Source: Pseudofrankia inefficax (GTDB lineage Bacteria > Actinomycetota > Actinomycetes > Frankiales > Frankiaceae). From it: a stretch of DNA of 64,000 bases. Under the pieces are notes generated by a model. The model searched no databases. It had not been told where the DNA came from and saw only the letters and a list, made by a program, of their open reading frames with translations. The first letter of the stretch is position 1. Each line of letters begins with the position of its first letter. Below are positions 29,161-40,000 of this stretch, in pieces. Made by a program: the position numbers and the translations under genes. Where the stretch lies: positions 806,001 to 870,000 of the forward strand of contig NC_014666.1 in NCBI RefSeq assembly GCF_000166135.1, given 5' to 3'.

Positions 29161-30480
29161 TCACAGCTGGATGGCGTGCTGGTAGAGCTGGCGGATCGAC
29201 GGGCCGAACGAGGTGCCGTAGATCGTGTTGGGGTCGGACGAGTAGGCGTAGCTGACCACCGCGTCGAGGGTGCCGGTGCCGTTGTGGAACCCGGACAGCC
29301 AGGCGCCGCCGCTGGCGCCCGCGGTCATCGGGCACGGCAGGCCGAGCGAGTGGCCGCCGCGCGGGTCCGGCGTGGTCGTGCCCGTGCAGGTCATCAGGGT
29401 CGCGCCGTCGAACGGCGGCAGCTTCGGGTAGCCGAGCACCGTCTGCGGTCCGGCGAGCGAGCCGGCCGTCGTCCCGTTGGTGAAGGCGATCGGGAACGCG
29501 CCGCCGACCACGTCCTGCAGGTTGCGGCCGCCGACCGGGCGGAACGTGGCGAAGCCGGCGTCCTCGTCGAAGGAGCGCTGGTAGCCCCAGCCGGCGGTGA
29601 CGGTCAGCTGGCTGGCGTGCCAGACGCCGTAGGGCGCGGAACCGTTCGAGTAGCCGGGGATGAAGATGACGTTGGTCGCGAACGAGCCGGACAGGCCGCC
29701 GGAGTGCAGGCAGTGGCCGGCGGTCATCACCAGGTCATGGCCCGGGCTGTCCACCACCGAGCCGGAGCAGGCGTAGTCGCTGCCGTTGATCGTGGTGAAC
29801 AGGGCGCCGTCGAGCCGGACCGCCGCGCCGCCGCCGGCGTACGGCGTCACCACGTCGTCCGCCAGCGGCTCACGCTCCAGCGCGGCCAGGGGCGCTCCTG
29901 CCGTGAGACCCACTCCTGGCGCCGTGCCGGCCGGCATCCCGGTTCCGACCGACTCCCCACCGGTGGTGCGGGTCAGCACGTTGGCGTCGATCGCGTTGAC
30001 GAGGCGCGCCGGCGTCCAGTACCGGGCCAGCTCCTCGTCGCTCTGGGACTGGCGACGGGAGTCGATCGCCCCGCCGGTCGGCGGCTGGGTCGTCTCGGCC
30101 GGGGCTCCCGGGGCCAGCGTGGGCGTGGCGCTCGGCGTGGCCAGCAGGCTGAACAGCGCCGCGACCGCCGCGGCGAGCGTCCCGAGCAGCGTCAGCCGAC
30201 GCCGCCGGTCGCCCCGGCCTGGGCGCTGCTGGGTCGGCCGCCGCGGACCGGGCCGCCCGCGGCCACGCCGCCGATCACTGGGGCGCCGATCACTGGGCCG
30301 CCGATGGCTGGGCCCGTCGCCCGCGCGGCGGGTCGGACGGCTGGGCTGGCTGGAATCGCGGCTGGGCCGGCGGCGCGGCCCGCGGTGCCGATGGGGACCC
30401 GGTCGTGGGTTCCCGGGCGCGCCTACGGCGCCTAGCCCGTCCCCGGCCCGCGAAGATCCCACCCCGATCTGTGAGGACAT
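29161..30480 (-). CDS. exported trypsin-like serine protease (V8/Glu-specific-like)
   Basis: A 439-residue protein with an Arg/Pro-rich cytoplasmic tail of about 95 residues, a membrane segment (LTLLGTLAAAVAALFSLL) and an extracytoplasmic chymotrypsin-fold domain. The triad is visible as His in VMTAGHCLHSG, Asp in SFDEDAGFATF and Ser in TAGASGGAWLSG; two Cys pairs could form disulphides. The long basic tail is unusual, and start codons further in may be used. The family includes secreted V8-like proteases. It lies alone between the DUF2269-like gene and the VWA gene. Confidence 0.8.
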   Translation of the reverse strand: MSSQIGVGSSRAGDGLGAVGAPGNPRPGPHRHRGPRRRPSRDSSQPSRPTRRAGDGPSHRRPSDRRPSDRRRGRGRPGPRRPTQQRPGRGDRRRRLTLLGTLAAAVAALFSLLATPSATPTLAPGAPAETTQPPTGGAIDSRRQSQSDEELARYWTPARLVNAIDANVLTRTTGGESVGTGMPAGTAPGVGLTAGAPLAALEREPLADDVVTPYAGGGAAVRLDGALFTTINGSDYACSGSVVDSPGHDLVMTAGHCLHSGGLSGSFATNVIFIPGYSNGSAPYGVWHASQLTVTAGWGYQRSFDEDAGFATFRPVGGRNLQDVVGGAFPIAFTNGTTAGSLAGPQTVLGYPKLPPFDGATLMTCTGTTTPDPRGGHSLGLPCPMTAGASGGAWLSGFHNGTGTLDAVVSYAYSSDPNTIYGTSFGPSIRQLYQHAIQL

Positions 30481-30632
30481 GAAAGCGGAAGGTAGCAGCG
30501 GCCCGCGGCGGCCCGCGGGTTTCCCGGGCCGGGCCAGCCCGGGCCACGAGGGGGCAACCGCCCGAAGCCTCCGCGGCCAGAAGTTCCGACACCGCAGGGC
30601 CTCACCCCCGTCGGGTGACGAGGGGCGCGGCT

Positions 30633-32627
30633 CTAACGGTTGACCCGCCGGCCGCCGCGGGCCCGCAGGTAGTCGTGGACCACGTACTGGCCGAGGGCGT
30701 TCGGGTCGGGAGACAGCACCCGCCCGCCGTTGCGCCGGGCCATCTCCTCGACGAACCGCACCAGCCGCGGCTCGGTGTCAAGCATGAAGACGTTGATCCC
30801 GACGCCGCGCCGGGTCAGCCGGTCGACCTCGGCGAGGGTGAGTTCCAGGGTCTCGGGCATCGGCGGCCAGGAGAAGGCCGCCGACCCGTCGCGCAGCAGA
30901 TGGGCGGTCGGCTCGCCGTCGGTGACGACCATGATCACTGGCTCGGACTCCGGGTACTTGGACAGCAGCCGCCCGGCGATCAGCAGCGCGTGCTGCAGGT
31001 TCGTGCCCTGCACCATCTCCGAGTCCAGCCCGGCCAGCTCCACCGGCCGCAGCTCGCGGGCGTAGTCTGAGAAGCCGATCAGGTGGATCTTGTCCTGCGG
31101 GAACTTTGTCGTCACCAGCGTGTGCAGGGCCAGCGCGGTCGACTTCGCGATCCCCCACGTCCCGCGCAGCGCCATCGAGTAGGACAGGTCGACGAGCAGG
31201 CAGACCGCGGCCGACGTTCGCCGCTCCGTCTCGGAGACGGCGAAGTCCTCGACCTTCAGCTTGATCGACATACCCGGCCCGGGCGGCCCGGCCCGCAGCA
31301 CCGCGTTGCGCACGGTTCGCACGACGTCCAGCGGCTGGGTGTCACCGAACTCCCAGGCGCGGGTCGTCCCGATCAGCTCGCCAGCGCCGCCTGCGTCGGT
31401 CTGGGCATGATCCCCACGGGCGCCGGAATGGAGCTGCCGGAAGATCCGCGCCAGCGCGGTCTGGCCGATCCGGCGCACGGCCCTCGGTGTCAGCTCCAGC
31501 CGCCCCGACTGCCGGGTCAGGAACCCGGCCCGCTCCAGCTCGCGCTCGATCTGCTGGAGCTGGCGCAGGTCGTCGACGGCCGAGCGGCCGAGCGCCGCCG
31601 TGATCGCGTCCGGGTCGACGTCGTCCAGCGAGGCACCCGGATAGTCCTGGCTCAGCGTGGCGGCCAGCTCGTCCAGCTCGGCGAGCTCCTCCAGCGCCGA
31701 CGTCGCGTCGCCCAGGCCGAGGCCGCCCTCGCCGCCCCTCCCGTCACCGAAGCCGTTCGGCCGGCCGGACGGGCGCGCCCCCCAGTTCAGGTTCGGCCGG
31801 GCGGACCGCAGCGCCTCCCCGAGCTGGGCCAGCTCGTCGCCCAGGCCCAGGCTCTCGACGGCGGCCGCCATCAGCTCGGCCAGCTCCTGGCGCTGCTTGG
31901 GGGAGAGCCCGGCGAGCAGGCGGGCGGCGGCGGCCGAGCGCCGGGCCAGGGTGTCGATCAGCTCGTCGAGGCTTTCCGGCCCCTCGGGGAAGAACTCCCC
32001 GAACTGCTCCATGAACTCGTTGAACGCCTGGTCGGTGTCCTCGCCCCGGGCGTCCTTGGCGAGCAGTTCGTTGAGCGCGCCGACCATGTCGCGCACCCGG
32101 GCCATGTCCTCGGGCGTGGCGCCTTCGAGCGCCTGCTTCATGCCGCGGAACTGGGAGTCGAGCACCTCGCGGCGCAGCAGGTCGGCGATCTGCTCGTAGG
32201 TCTCCCTCGCCTGGGGCGAGCGCCAGTCGTAGTCGGCCAGCTCGCGCACCGCCCGCGACGCGTCGTTGGGCAACGCGTCCAGCTCCGCCTCGCGCATCCG
32301 GGCCTCGTCGGCCGGGTCGGGGAACAGCGCCGCCCGTTCCTGGCCGATGGCCGTGTCCAGCAGCCGGCGCACCTCCTGCAGGGTGCCGTCGAGCCGGCCC
32401 CGGGAACGCACCTCGCGGCGGCGCCGGTCGACGGCGCGGCGCAGGTCGTCGAGGCCACGCCGGCCGTTCATCCCGCGGCGCAGCAGCGAGTCCAGCGCCT
32501 CACGCGGGGTGCGGCCGTCCAGCACCTGGCGGGACATCTCGTCGAGGGCGTCGGTCGCCGCGAACGGGGACTCCAACGGGTCCGGCCCGCCCGCCCATGG
32601 CCCATACCGGAAGGAGCTGGTGCTCAC
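30633..32627 (-). CDS. von Willebrand factor A domain protein partnered with a MoxR-type ATPase
   Basis: A 664-residue cytoplasmic protein. The first 450 residues are helical and Arg/Glu-rich; the C-terminal VWA domain has a complete metal site (LLVDLSYSMAL, then TNLQHALL and VVTDGEPTAHL). The GTG at 32627 is chosen because the conserved sequence begins at STSSFRYG; the frame is open far upstream only because of GC bias. The ATPase gene lies directly upstream, ending 69 bases before this start. MoxR/VWA pairs work like magnesium-chelatase I/D subunits, using ATP to remodel or load metal into client proteins. Confidence 0.85.
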   Translation of the reverse strand: MSTSSFRYGPWAGGPDPLESPFAATDALDEMSRQVLDGRTPREALDSLLRRGMNGRRGLDDLRRAVDRRRREVRSRGRLDGTLQEVRRLLDTAIGQERAALFPDPADEARMREAELDALPNDASRAVRELADYDWRSPQARETYEQIADLLRREVLDSQFRGMKQALEGATPEDMARVRDMVGALNELLAKDARGEDTDQAFNEFMEQFGEFFPEGPESLDELIDTLARRSAAAARLLAGLSPKQRQELAELMAAAVESLGLGDELAQLGEALRSARPNLNWGARPSGRPNGFGDGRGGEGGLGLGDATSALEELAELDELAATLSQDYPGASLDDVDPDAITAALGRSAVDDLRQLQQIERELERAGFLTRQSGRLELTPRAVRRIGQTALARIFRQLHSGARGDHAQTDAGGAGELIGTTRAWEFGDTQPLDVVRTVRNAVLRAGPPGPGMSIKLKVEDFAVSETERRTSAAVCLLVDLSYSMALRGTWGIAKSTALALHTLVTTKFPQDKIHLIGFSDYARELRPVELAGLDSEMVQGTNLQHALLIAGRLLSKYPESEPVIMVVTDGEPTAHLLRDGSAAFSWPPMPETLELTLAEVDRLTRRGVGINVFMLDTEPRLVRFVEEMARRNGGRVLSPDPNALGQYVVHDYLRARGGRRVNR

Positions 32628-32695
32628 CGTTGCATCCCGTGCCTCTGTGTCGATTGGGCCAGACGCGGGCCTGGTAGACGCGGCCGGACCCGGGC

Positions 32696-34228
32696 CTAGC
32701 CGCCGTAGACGGTCCTGCCTGGCAGTTCTTCCTTGGCGAGCCGGCGGTTGAGGTGCAGGCCCTCCATCGCCAGCTCCAGCGCCGCGGCCGCCAGGCCCGG
32801 CGACTCCGCGCCGTCCACCCCGAGCTTGGTGAGCATTCCGGCCAGGCCAGGAACCGGGCCGACCCGGCGCAGCAGCTCCGCCGCGGTCACCAGATCCCCG
32901 GTCTCCACCGGCCCTTCGCCGTCGAACCGCTTCTGCAGGCCGGCGAGGTCGGTGCCGGCCAGCCGGGCCCGGTACGTCTCGGCGATGGCGCGGCGCAGCA
33001 GGTGGGTGAGGATCTCGTCCTCCCGGCCCTCCTCCAGCGCCTCGAACTCGACCTTGCCGCGCACCGCCGGGACGATCGAGGCCAGGTCGACGACGCGGGC
33101 CGTCGGCACGTCCTCGCCGGTCAGCGCCGCCCGGCGGACCGCTGAGGCGGCCACCGTCTCGGCCGCCGCGACCGCGAGCCGGGCCGACACGCCCGAACGC
33201 TGGTCGACCTGGGGCGCGTCGCGGACCAGCCGGGTGAACCGCGCGACGATCTCGACCAGGTGGTCGGGCAGGACGGGCGAGCCCAGCGGCGAACCCGCCC
33301 AGGCCAGCACGGCCTCCTGCTTGATCAGCCGGAGCTCGTCGTCGAGGCGAAGCGGGTAGTGGGTGCGCACCTCGGCGCCGAACCGGTCCTTGAGCGGGGT
33401 GATGATCCGGCCCCGGTTGGTGTAGTCCTCCGGGTTCGCCGACGCGACGAGCAGCAGGTCCAGCGGCAGCCGCAGCAGGTAGCCGCGGACCTGGATGTCC
33501 CGTTCCTCCAGCACGTTGAGCAGTGCCACCTGGATCCGCTCGGCCAGGTCGGGAAGCTCGTTGACGCTGAAGACGCCACGGTTGCAGCGGGGGACCAGGC
33601 CGTAATGCACGGTCTCCGGGTCGCCCAGAGTGCGGCCCTCGGCGACCTTCACCGGGTCGACGTCGCCGATCAGGTCGCCGACGGACGTGTCCGGCGTCGC
33701 GAGCTTCTCGCCGAACCGTTCGTCGCGGTGCCGCCAGGCGACGGGCAGGTCCTCGCCGAGTTCGGCGAGCAGCGCCCGGCATCGGCCGCAGACCGGTGCG
33801 TACGGGTGGTCGTTGATCTCGCACCCGGCGACCGCGGGCGACCACTCGTCCAGCAGGCCGACGAGGGTCCGGATCAGTCGGGTCTTGCCCTGGCCGCGTT
33901 CGCCAAGGAAGACGATGTCGTGCCCGGCCAGCAGCGCGCGTTCGACCTGCGGCAGCACGGTGTCGTCGAAGCCGACGATCCCCGGGAACCGGTTCTCGCC
34001 GGCCGCCATGCGGGCCAGCAGGTTGTCGCGCAGCTCCGTGCGAACCGAGCGGTGCACGTGGCCGGTGGCGCGCAGCTCGCGCAGCGTGGTCGCGGCTGGC
34101 TGTCGCCCGGCCGGGTCGCCGGCCGCCGGCGCGAAGGCCTTCGGCACCGCGCTGGCCTGCGACGGGGATGCCGGCGTCGGGGTTGCCGGCGTCGGGGTTG
34201 GACGGGGCGGGACCGGCAGATCTACCAC
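32696..34228 (-). CDS. MoxR/ChlI-like AAA+ ATPase
   Basis: A 510-residue AAA+ protein with a Pro/Thr-rich N-terminal stretch. Walker A is FLGERGQGKTRLI (about 109-116), the Walker B region reads GVFSVNELPDL with Asn before Glu, and sensor I is LLVASANPEDYTNRGRIITPLKDRFG. An insertion after Walker A contains CEINDHPYAPVCGRC, which could bind zinc. The GTG at 34228 is the favoured start; an ATG at 34300 would add 24 residues. It probably forms a hexamer that works on or through the VWA protein encoded next. Confidence 0.85.
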   Translation of the reverse strand: MVDLPVPPRPTPTPATPTPASPSQASAVPKAFAPAAGDPAGRQPAATTLRELRATGHVHRSVRTELRDNLLARMAAGENRFPGIVGFDDTVLPQVERALLAGHDIVFLGERGQGKTRLIRTLVGLLDEWSPAVAGCEINDHPYAPVCGRCRALLAELGEDLPVAWRHRDERFGEKLATPDTSVGDLIGDVDPVKVAEGRTLGDPETVHYGLVPRCNRGVFSVNELPDLAERIQVALLNVLEERDIQVRGYLLRLPLDLLLVASANPEDYTNRGRIITPLKDRFGAEVRTHYPLRLDDELRLIKQEAVLAWAGSPLGSPVLPDHLVEIVARFTRLVRDAPQVDQRSGVSARLAVAAAETVAASAVRRAALTGEDVPTARVVDLASIVPAVRGKVEFEALEEGREDEILTHLLRRAIAETYRARLAGTDLAGLQKRFDGEGPVETGDLVTAAELLRRVGPVPGLAGMLTKLGVDGAESPGLAAAALELAMEGLHLNRRLAKEELPGRTVYGG

Positions 34229-34504
34229 CCCTACGACGCTACCGCCCGCCTGCGCCCAGGCCGGCGTGGTTCGCAAAGTCGCCCCGACTTGCCCACCCAC
34301 ACGACCGGCCCCGCAGCCCTAAACCCCAGCACACACCAACAGCGGGACGTCACCATCCAAATTGGGAAACCACCACGACATGTGCGGCAACAGCTGCCCG
34401 TTCCGCCCGTTTCGGCGGGGGCCGAGGACCGCGACCGGCGGGCGGGCCGCCGGGTCCTCGGCGCGCGCGGGCGCTACCGGACGTACGGGACTGGTCGTGC
34501 GGAA

Positions 34505-34987
34505 CTACAGGACGTACGGAGCCACCGAGACGATCTCCACCGAGGCGTTGCGGCCGTTCGGCAGGGTGTAGGTGACCTTGTCGCCGGCCTTGTGGCCGGT
34601 GACGGCACCGCCGAGCGGGGACGCGGGGGAGAAGACGTCGATCGGCGCGCTGTGGTCCTCGCGTGAGCCGATCAGGAACTTCTCGGTCTCTTTGTCACCC
34701 TGGAAGCGGACCTCGACGACCGTGCCAGGCCCGGCCACGCCGGTGCTGGCCGCGGCCTCGCCGACCTTGGCGTCGCGGAGCAGGTCGTTCAGCTGGCGGA
34801 TGCGCGCCTCCTGCTTGCCCTGCTCCTCCTTGGCGGCGTGGTAGCCACCGTTCTCCTTGAGGTCACCCTCCTCCCGAGCGGCCTCGATCTTGTTGGCCAG
34901 CTCGGTGCGGCCGGTGGTCGTCAGGTAGTCGAGCTCGGAGCGAAGCCGGTCGTAAGCCTCCTGGGTGAGCCAGGTCTGCTGGGTCAC
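34505..34987 (-). CDS. greA: transcription elongation factor GreA
   Basis: A 160-residue cleavage factor that rescues backtracked RNA polymerase. It has the N-terminal coiled coil (QEAYDRLRSELDYL to ARIRQLNDLL) with the acidic tip AREEGDLKENGGYHAAKEEQ, and the globular FKBP-like C-terminal domain with GDKVTYTLPNGR. ATG at 34987 follows GAGCGT. It is divergent from mca across about 600 bases. Confidence 0.96.
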   Translation of the reverse strand: MTQQTWLTQEAYDRLRSELDYLTTTGRTELANKIEAAREEGDLKENGGYHAAKEEQGKQEARIRQLNDLLRDAKVGEAAASTGVAGPGTVVEVRFQGDKETEKFLIGSREDHSAPIDVFSPASPLGGAVTGHKAGDKVTYTLPNGRNASVEIVSVAPYVL

Positions 34988-35605
34988 GCGTCACGCTCCT
35001 CGTAGCAAAGCAAATAGTCAGGTTATCAGGACGATCTAGAATCTCGAAGACGACACGCGGTGCCCACGGCTGACGCGCGGGCCCTTCCGTCGCCGCCCTT
35101 GTCGGTGGTCGTCGGAAAGCCGCGCCGACCGCAGTCGCGCCGCGAACCTCCCGGATCGATGACCCCGTCTCCGACCCGGCAGGGACCCCGTCGGTCCCCT
35201 CCCCAGGTGCGGGGGTGGTGACACTGACGGTCATGCGGCGCCTGCCCTGTGTGGCAGGGTGGCGGCGTCGCCGGTGCACCGCACCGTGACCCTGTCGGCT
35301 GGGACCTCCCGGCCCGTCGGCTGGCCTTCCAGGCGCGCCGACCGACCTCACGACCCCGCCCGGACCTCACTGTCCAGGGACGCGTGCGCGGACGGTGCAT
35401 TGTGCCACGGCGTTCGGTGACTTTTCCACATGGACCGTGAACTCGGCCACATCGCCGCGGGCCGACTCGCCACGCCGGTCCGGCGTGGCGCGGCCGACTC
35501 GCCAGGCAGAAGCCTGCCCGAGGTGGCATGACGTCCGCCACATGCGGCGGCGTCGGGGCCGGGCCGCCCTCGCGTGGCGTCGGACTGTCCTAGGGATCAG
35601 CCACA
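34988..35605. other. divergent region between greA and mca
   Basis: About 620 bases with no credible gene. The first 40 bases upstream of greA are AT-richer (CAAAGCAAATAGTCAGGTTATCAGG) and likely hold its promoter. I see no strong inverted repeat. Confidence 0.5.
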
Positions 35606-36640
35606 ATGGATTTCATGCCGGTGAACCCGGGGGCAGCTCCCTCCTATGACGACTTGCCGGACCAGCACAGCGTGTCGGCCCGTGGCGACCTGTCCGCCGA
35701 CGGCGAGTCCGTCGCCGGTCCCGCGACGGGCGGGGGCCTGGCCGCCTCGCCGCACGCGCCGGGCCACGGCCTGCGGCTGATGGCCGTGCACGCCCACCCC
35801 GACGACGAGTCCAGCAAGGGCGCCGCCAGCATGGCGCGCTACGTCACCGAGGGCGCCGAGGTCCTCGTCGTCACCTGCACCGGGGGCGAAGCGGGCAGCA
35901 TCCTCAACCCGGCGATGGACAAACCGGAGATCCGCGACCGGATCACCGAGGTCCGCCGGGAGGAGATGGAACGCGCCCGCGCGATCCTCGGTGTCCGGCA
36001 GACCTGGCTGGGCTTCCTCGACTCGGGGCTGCCCGAAGGTGACCCGCTGCCGCCGCTGCCGGAGGGATCGTTCGGCACGCTCGACCCCGAGGCCGCGGCC
36101 GGCCCGCTGGTCCGGCTGATCCGCGAGTTCCGTCCACAGGTCATCACGACCTACGACGAGAACGGCGGCTACCCGCACCCGGACCACATCATGACCCACA
36201 AGATCAGCGCGGTGGCGTTCGAGGCCGCCAGTGATCCGGAGCGCTTCCCTGAGCATGGCGTCGACGCGGGCCTGGAGCCCTGGCAGCCGCTGAAGCTCTA
36301 CTACCACCTGACCTTCCACAAGGCGCGCATCCTGGCGCTGCACGACGCGATGAAGGCGCAGGGGCTCGAGTCCCCGTACGCCGAGCGGCTGGAGACCTGG
36401 ATCGACCGGGCCGAGGACAGCAACCGGCTGACGACCCAGGTCGAGTGCGGGGCCTTCTTCGAGGTGCGCGACCGAGCGCTGCTGGCGCACGCGACCCAGG
36501 TCGATCCCGAGGGCCCGTGGTTCCGCGTCCCGCTCGACCTGCAGCGCGAGGCCTGGCCGACGGAGGACTACCAGCTTGCTCGCTCCCTCATCGAGGTCGG
36601 GACTCTCCCCGAGAACGACCTCTTCGCCGGGATCCGCTGA
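35606..36640 (+). CDS. mca: mycothiol S-conjugate amidase
   Basis: A 344-residue zinc amidase that cleaves mycothiol adducts of toxins and antibiotics so they can be exported as mercapturic acids. The zinc ligands are in MAVHAHPDDESS and the GGYPHPDHIMTHK motif; TCTGGEAGSILNPAMD is typical of Mca rather than of the deacetylase MshB. The first 50 residues are not conserved, so the start may be the ATG at 35606 or at 35615. Presence of Mca ties the organism to mycothiol-producing actinobacteria. Confidence 0.93.
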   Translation: MDFMPVNPGAAPSYDDLPDQHSVSARGDLSADGESVAGPATGGGLAASPHAPGHGLRLMAVHAHPDDESSKGAASMARYVTEGAEVLVVTCTGGEAGSILNPAMDKPEIRDRITEVRREEMERARAILGVRQTWLGFLDSGLPEGDPLPPLPEGSFGTLDPEAAAGPLVRLIREFRPQVITTYDENGGYPHPDHIMTHKISAVAFEAASDPERFPEHGVDAGLEPWQPLKLYYHLTFHKARILALHDAMKAQGLESPYAERLETWIDRAEDSNRLTTQVECGAFFEVRDRALLAHATQVDPEGPWFRVPLDLQREAWPTEDYQLARSLIEVGTLPENDLFAGIR

Positions 36641-36725
36641 CGGCCGCCTCGCCAGGTCGCGCCGTGCCGCCCGAGGTGGAATTGCCTGAGTCCGCCCGCG
36701 GTCGGTCGTGGCGTAGGGTCGAGCC

Positions 36726-37010
36726 GTGAACGAGGTGTTTGCGGGGCCCGTACTGGCGGCCAACGAGATCAGCGCTGGCACCGCCGGGCTGTTCGTCGTC
36801 GTGCTGCTCTGCATCGCGTCTGGCTTCATCTTCTACTTCATGTCCGGCAGCCTTAAGCGGATGCGCGGCCACGTCGAGGACGGCGACTTCGCGGCGGCCG
36901 ACGCGCGCCGCCGTGCCGCGAAGTCGGGCGAGGACGAGCCGGCCGAGGTCAGCCAGGCCCAGACCGCCACCATCCCGGCCCAGTCGACGGGCGCGCCTCC
37001 GGACGCCTGA
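36726..37010 (+). CDS. small single-pass membrane protein
   Basis: A 94-residue protein with one membrane helix at about residues 18-40 (TAGLFVVVLLCIASGFIFYFM) followed by a charged cytoplasmic tail (SLKRMRGHVEDGDFAAADARRR). Similar small proteins follow mca in many actinobacteria; function unknown. It starts 86 bases after mca. Confidence 0.75.
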   Translation: MNEVFAGPVLAANEISAGTAGLFVVVLLCIASGFIFYFMSGSLKRMRGHVEDGDFAAADARRRAAKSGEDEPAEVSQAQTATIPAQSTGAPPDA

Positions 37011-37099
37011 CGGCCTGTCCACCGGTCGCGGCGCACGGCTCGATATTCGGTCGCACCGGTACCCTCGGAGAGAGACGATCTCGACGACGGACCAGCCGA

Positions 37100-40000
37100 G
37101 TGGATGCGACAACGATGACCGACAAGGCCCAGAGCGGCGCGGCCGAGGGCGCGACGACACCCTCCCCAGCGGAGACCGAGCTGCCGTTCCGCTACGGCCC
37201 GAGGCTGGCCGGCGAGATCGAGAGCCGTTGGCAGAGCTGGTGGCGGGAGCACGGCACGTTCGCCTCCCCGAACCCGATCGGCCCGCTGTCCGACGGGTTC
37301 GACGAGGTCAAGGGCCTGGACCCCTTCTTCGTCCTGGACATGTTCCCGTACCCGAGCGGCGCGGGCCTGCACGTCGGACATCCGCTGGGCTACATCGGTA
37401 CCGACGTCTACGCGCGTTATCTGCGGATGACCGGCAGGCACGTGCTGCACAGCTTCGGTTATGACGCCTTCGGGCTGCCGGCCGAGCAGTACGCGATCAA
37501 CACCGGCCAGCACCCGCGGGTGACCACCGAGGCCAACATCGCGAACATGCGACGCCAGCTGGGCCGGCTGGGCCTGGGCCACGACACGCGGCGCGAGATC
37601 GCCACCACCGACGTCACGTACTACCGGTGGACCCAGTGGATCTTCAAGAAGATCTTCGACAGCTGGTACGACGAGAACCTGGACCGGGCTCGCCCGATCG
37701 CCGAGCTGGTCGCCGAGTTCGAGGCGGGCACCCGGACGCCCGCCGGGACGCTGCCGTGGTCCGAGCTGGACGCGACCGAGCGCCGGAAGGCCGTCGACGG
37801 CCACCGGCTCGCCTACCTGGCCGAAGGCCTGGTCAACTGGTGCCCCGGCCTGGGCACCGTGCTGGCCAACGAGGAGGTCACCGCCGACGGCCGCAGCGAC
37901 ATCGGCAACTACCCGGTGTTCCGCCGCCCGCTGCGCCAGTGGACCCTGCGGATCACCGCCTACGCCGAGCGGCTGATGGCCGACCTGGACCTGGTCGACT
38001 GGCCCGACTCGATCAAGCAGATGCAGCGCAACTGGATCGGCCCCTCCGACGGCGCGCACGTCACGTTCGCGGCCTTCACGGGTGATCCCGACGGGCCGCC
38101 CAGACCCGCGCTGGCCCTGGACGTCTACACGACCCGGCCGGACACGCTGCCAGGCGCGACGTTCATGGTGCTGGCGCCCGAGCACCCGCTGGTCGACGCG
38201 CTGACCGCGTCGGAGTGGCCCACGGGCACCCCGGCGGAGTGGACCTTCAACGAAGGACGCCCTGCCGGCACCTCCGACGCCGACTGGACCCCGGCCGCCG
38301 CCGTCGCCGCCTACCAGGAGTTCGCCGGCACCCGCAGCGACCGCCAGCGCGGCGAGGAGGTCGACCGCACCGGCGTCTTCACCGGTGCGTACGCCCGCAA
38401 CCCGGTCACCGGCAAGGCCATCCCGATCTTCCTGGCCGACTATGTGCTGCTGGGCTACGGCACCGGCGCCGTGATGGCCGTCCCCGCGCACGACCAGCGT
38501 GACTTCTCCTTCGCCCGCGAGTTCGGCCTGCCGACCCCGCCCGTGCTGGCCCCGAACGACGACTTCCTGGCCGAGCACGGGCTGTCGTCGAACGACTCGG
38601 TCGACGTCTGGCCGGTGGCCTTCTCCGGCGAGGGCGAGTACCTGCCCGCTCCGCCCGGAGCCCCGGTGCTGACCGGCCTGTCGAAGACCGACGCCGTGAA
38701 GGCCACCGTCTCCTGGCTGGAGGCGGCCGGCACCGGCAGGGCGGCCCGTTCCTACCGGCTGCGCGACTGGCTGTTCTCCCGGCAGCGCTACTGGGGTGAG
38801 CCGTTCCCGATCGTGTACGACGAGACCGGCCTGCCGATCGCCGTGCCCGACGACGTGCTGCCCGTCCAGCTGCCCGAGATGACGGACTTCCGCCCGACCC
38901 CGATGGCGGAGGACGACACCTCCGACCCGGTGCCGCCGCTGGCCCGCGCGTCCGACTGGACCACGGTGACCCTGGACCTGGGCGACGGCCCCAGGCAGTA
39001 CCGGCGCGAGACGAACACGATGCCCCAGTGGGCCGGCTCCTGCTGGTACTACCTGCGCTACCTGGACCCGACGAACGCCGAGCGGTTCGTCGACCCCGAG
39101 ATCGAGCGGTACTGGATGCCGTCCGTCGACGGGCCGGACGGCGACGGCGGCGTCGACCTGTACGTCGGCGGCGTCGAGCACGCCGTGCTGCACCTGCTGT
39201 ACGCCCGGTTCTGGCACAAGGTTCTGTACGACCTGGGCCTGGTGTCGACCAGGGAGCCGTTCAAGCGGCTGTTCAACCAGGGCTACATCCAGGCCGACGC
39301 CTTCCTGGACGCCCGGGGCATGTACGTCCCGGCCGTCGAGGTCACCACCGAGGCGGACGGGACGCTGCGCTACGAGGGTGAGCCGGTCTCCCGCCGTTCC
39401 GGGAAGATGGGCAAGAGCCTGAAGAACAGTGTGACGCCAGACGAGATGTACGACGCCTACGGCGCCGACACACTGCGCGTCTACGAGATGGCGATGGGCC
39501 CGCTGGACGCCGACCGTCCCTGGCGCACCGACGACATCGTCGGCCCGCACCGGTTCCTGCAGCGGCTGTGGCGCAACCTGATCGACGAGGAGACCGGCCA
39601 GCCCCGAGTCGCCGACGCGGACCTGGACGACGAGGCGACCCGCACGCTGCACCGCACGATCCTGGCGGTGCGGGCCGACTACGCGGGGATGCGGTTCAAC
39701 ACCGCGGTGGCCAGGCTGATCGAGCTGACCAACTTCGTCAGCAAGCACCACTCGTCCGAGGCGAAGCGGCCGCCGCGGGCGCTGGCCGAGGCGATGGTGC
39801 TGATGCTGGCCCCGCTGGCCCCGCACATCACCGAGGAGCTGTGGACGCGGCTGGGTCACGACGGCTCGCTCGTCCGCGAGCCGTTCCCGGTCGGCGACGA
39901 GGCGCTGGCCGCCGAGTCGACGGTGACGCTGCCGGTCCAGGTCAACGGCAAGGTCCGCTTCACCCTGTCCGTCCCCGTCGGAGCCGGCGAGGACGAGGTC

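Noticed and set aside
30633-33845. A 1070-residue version of the VWA protein
   Set aside because: The N-terminal 400 residues would be read out of frame through the ATPase gene; the conserved protein begins at 32627.
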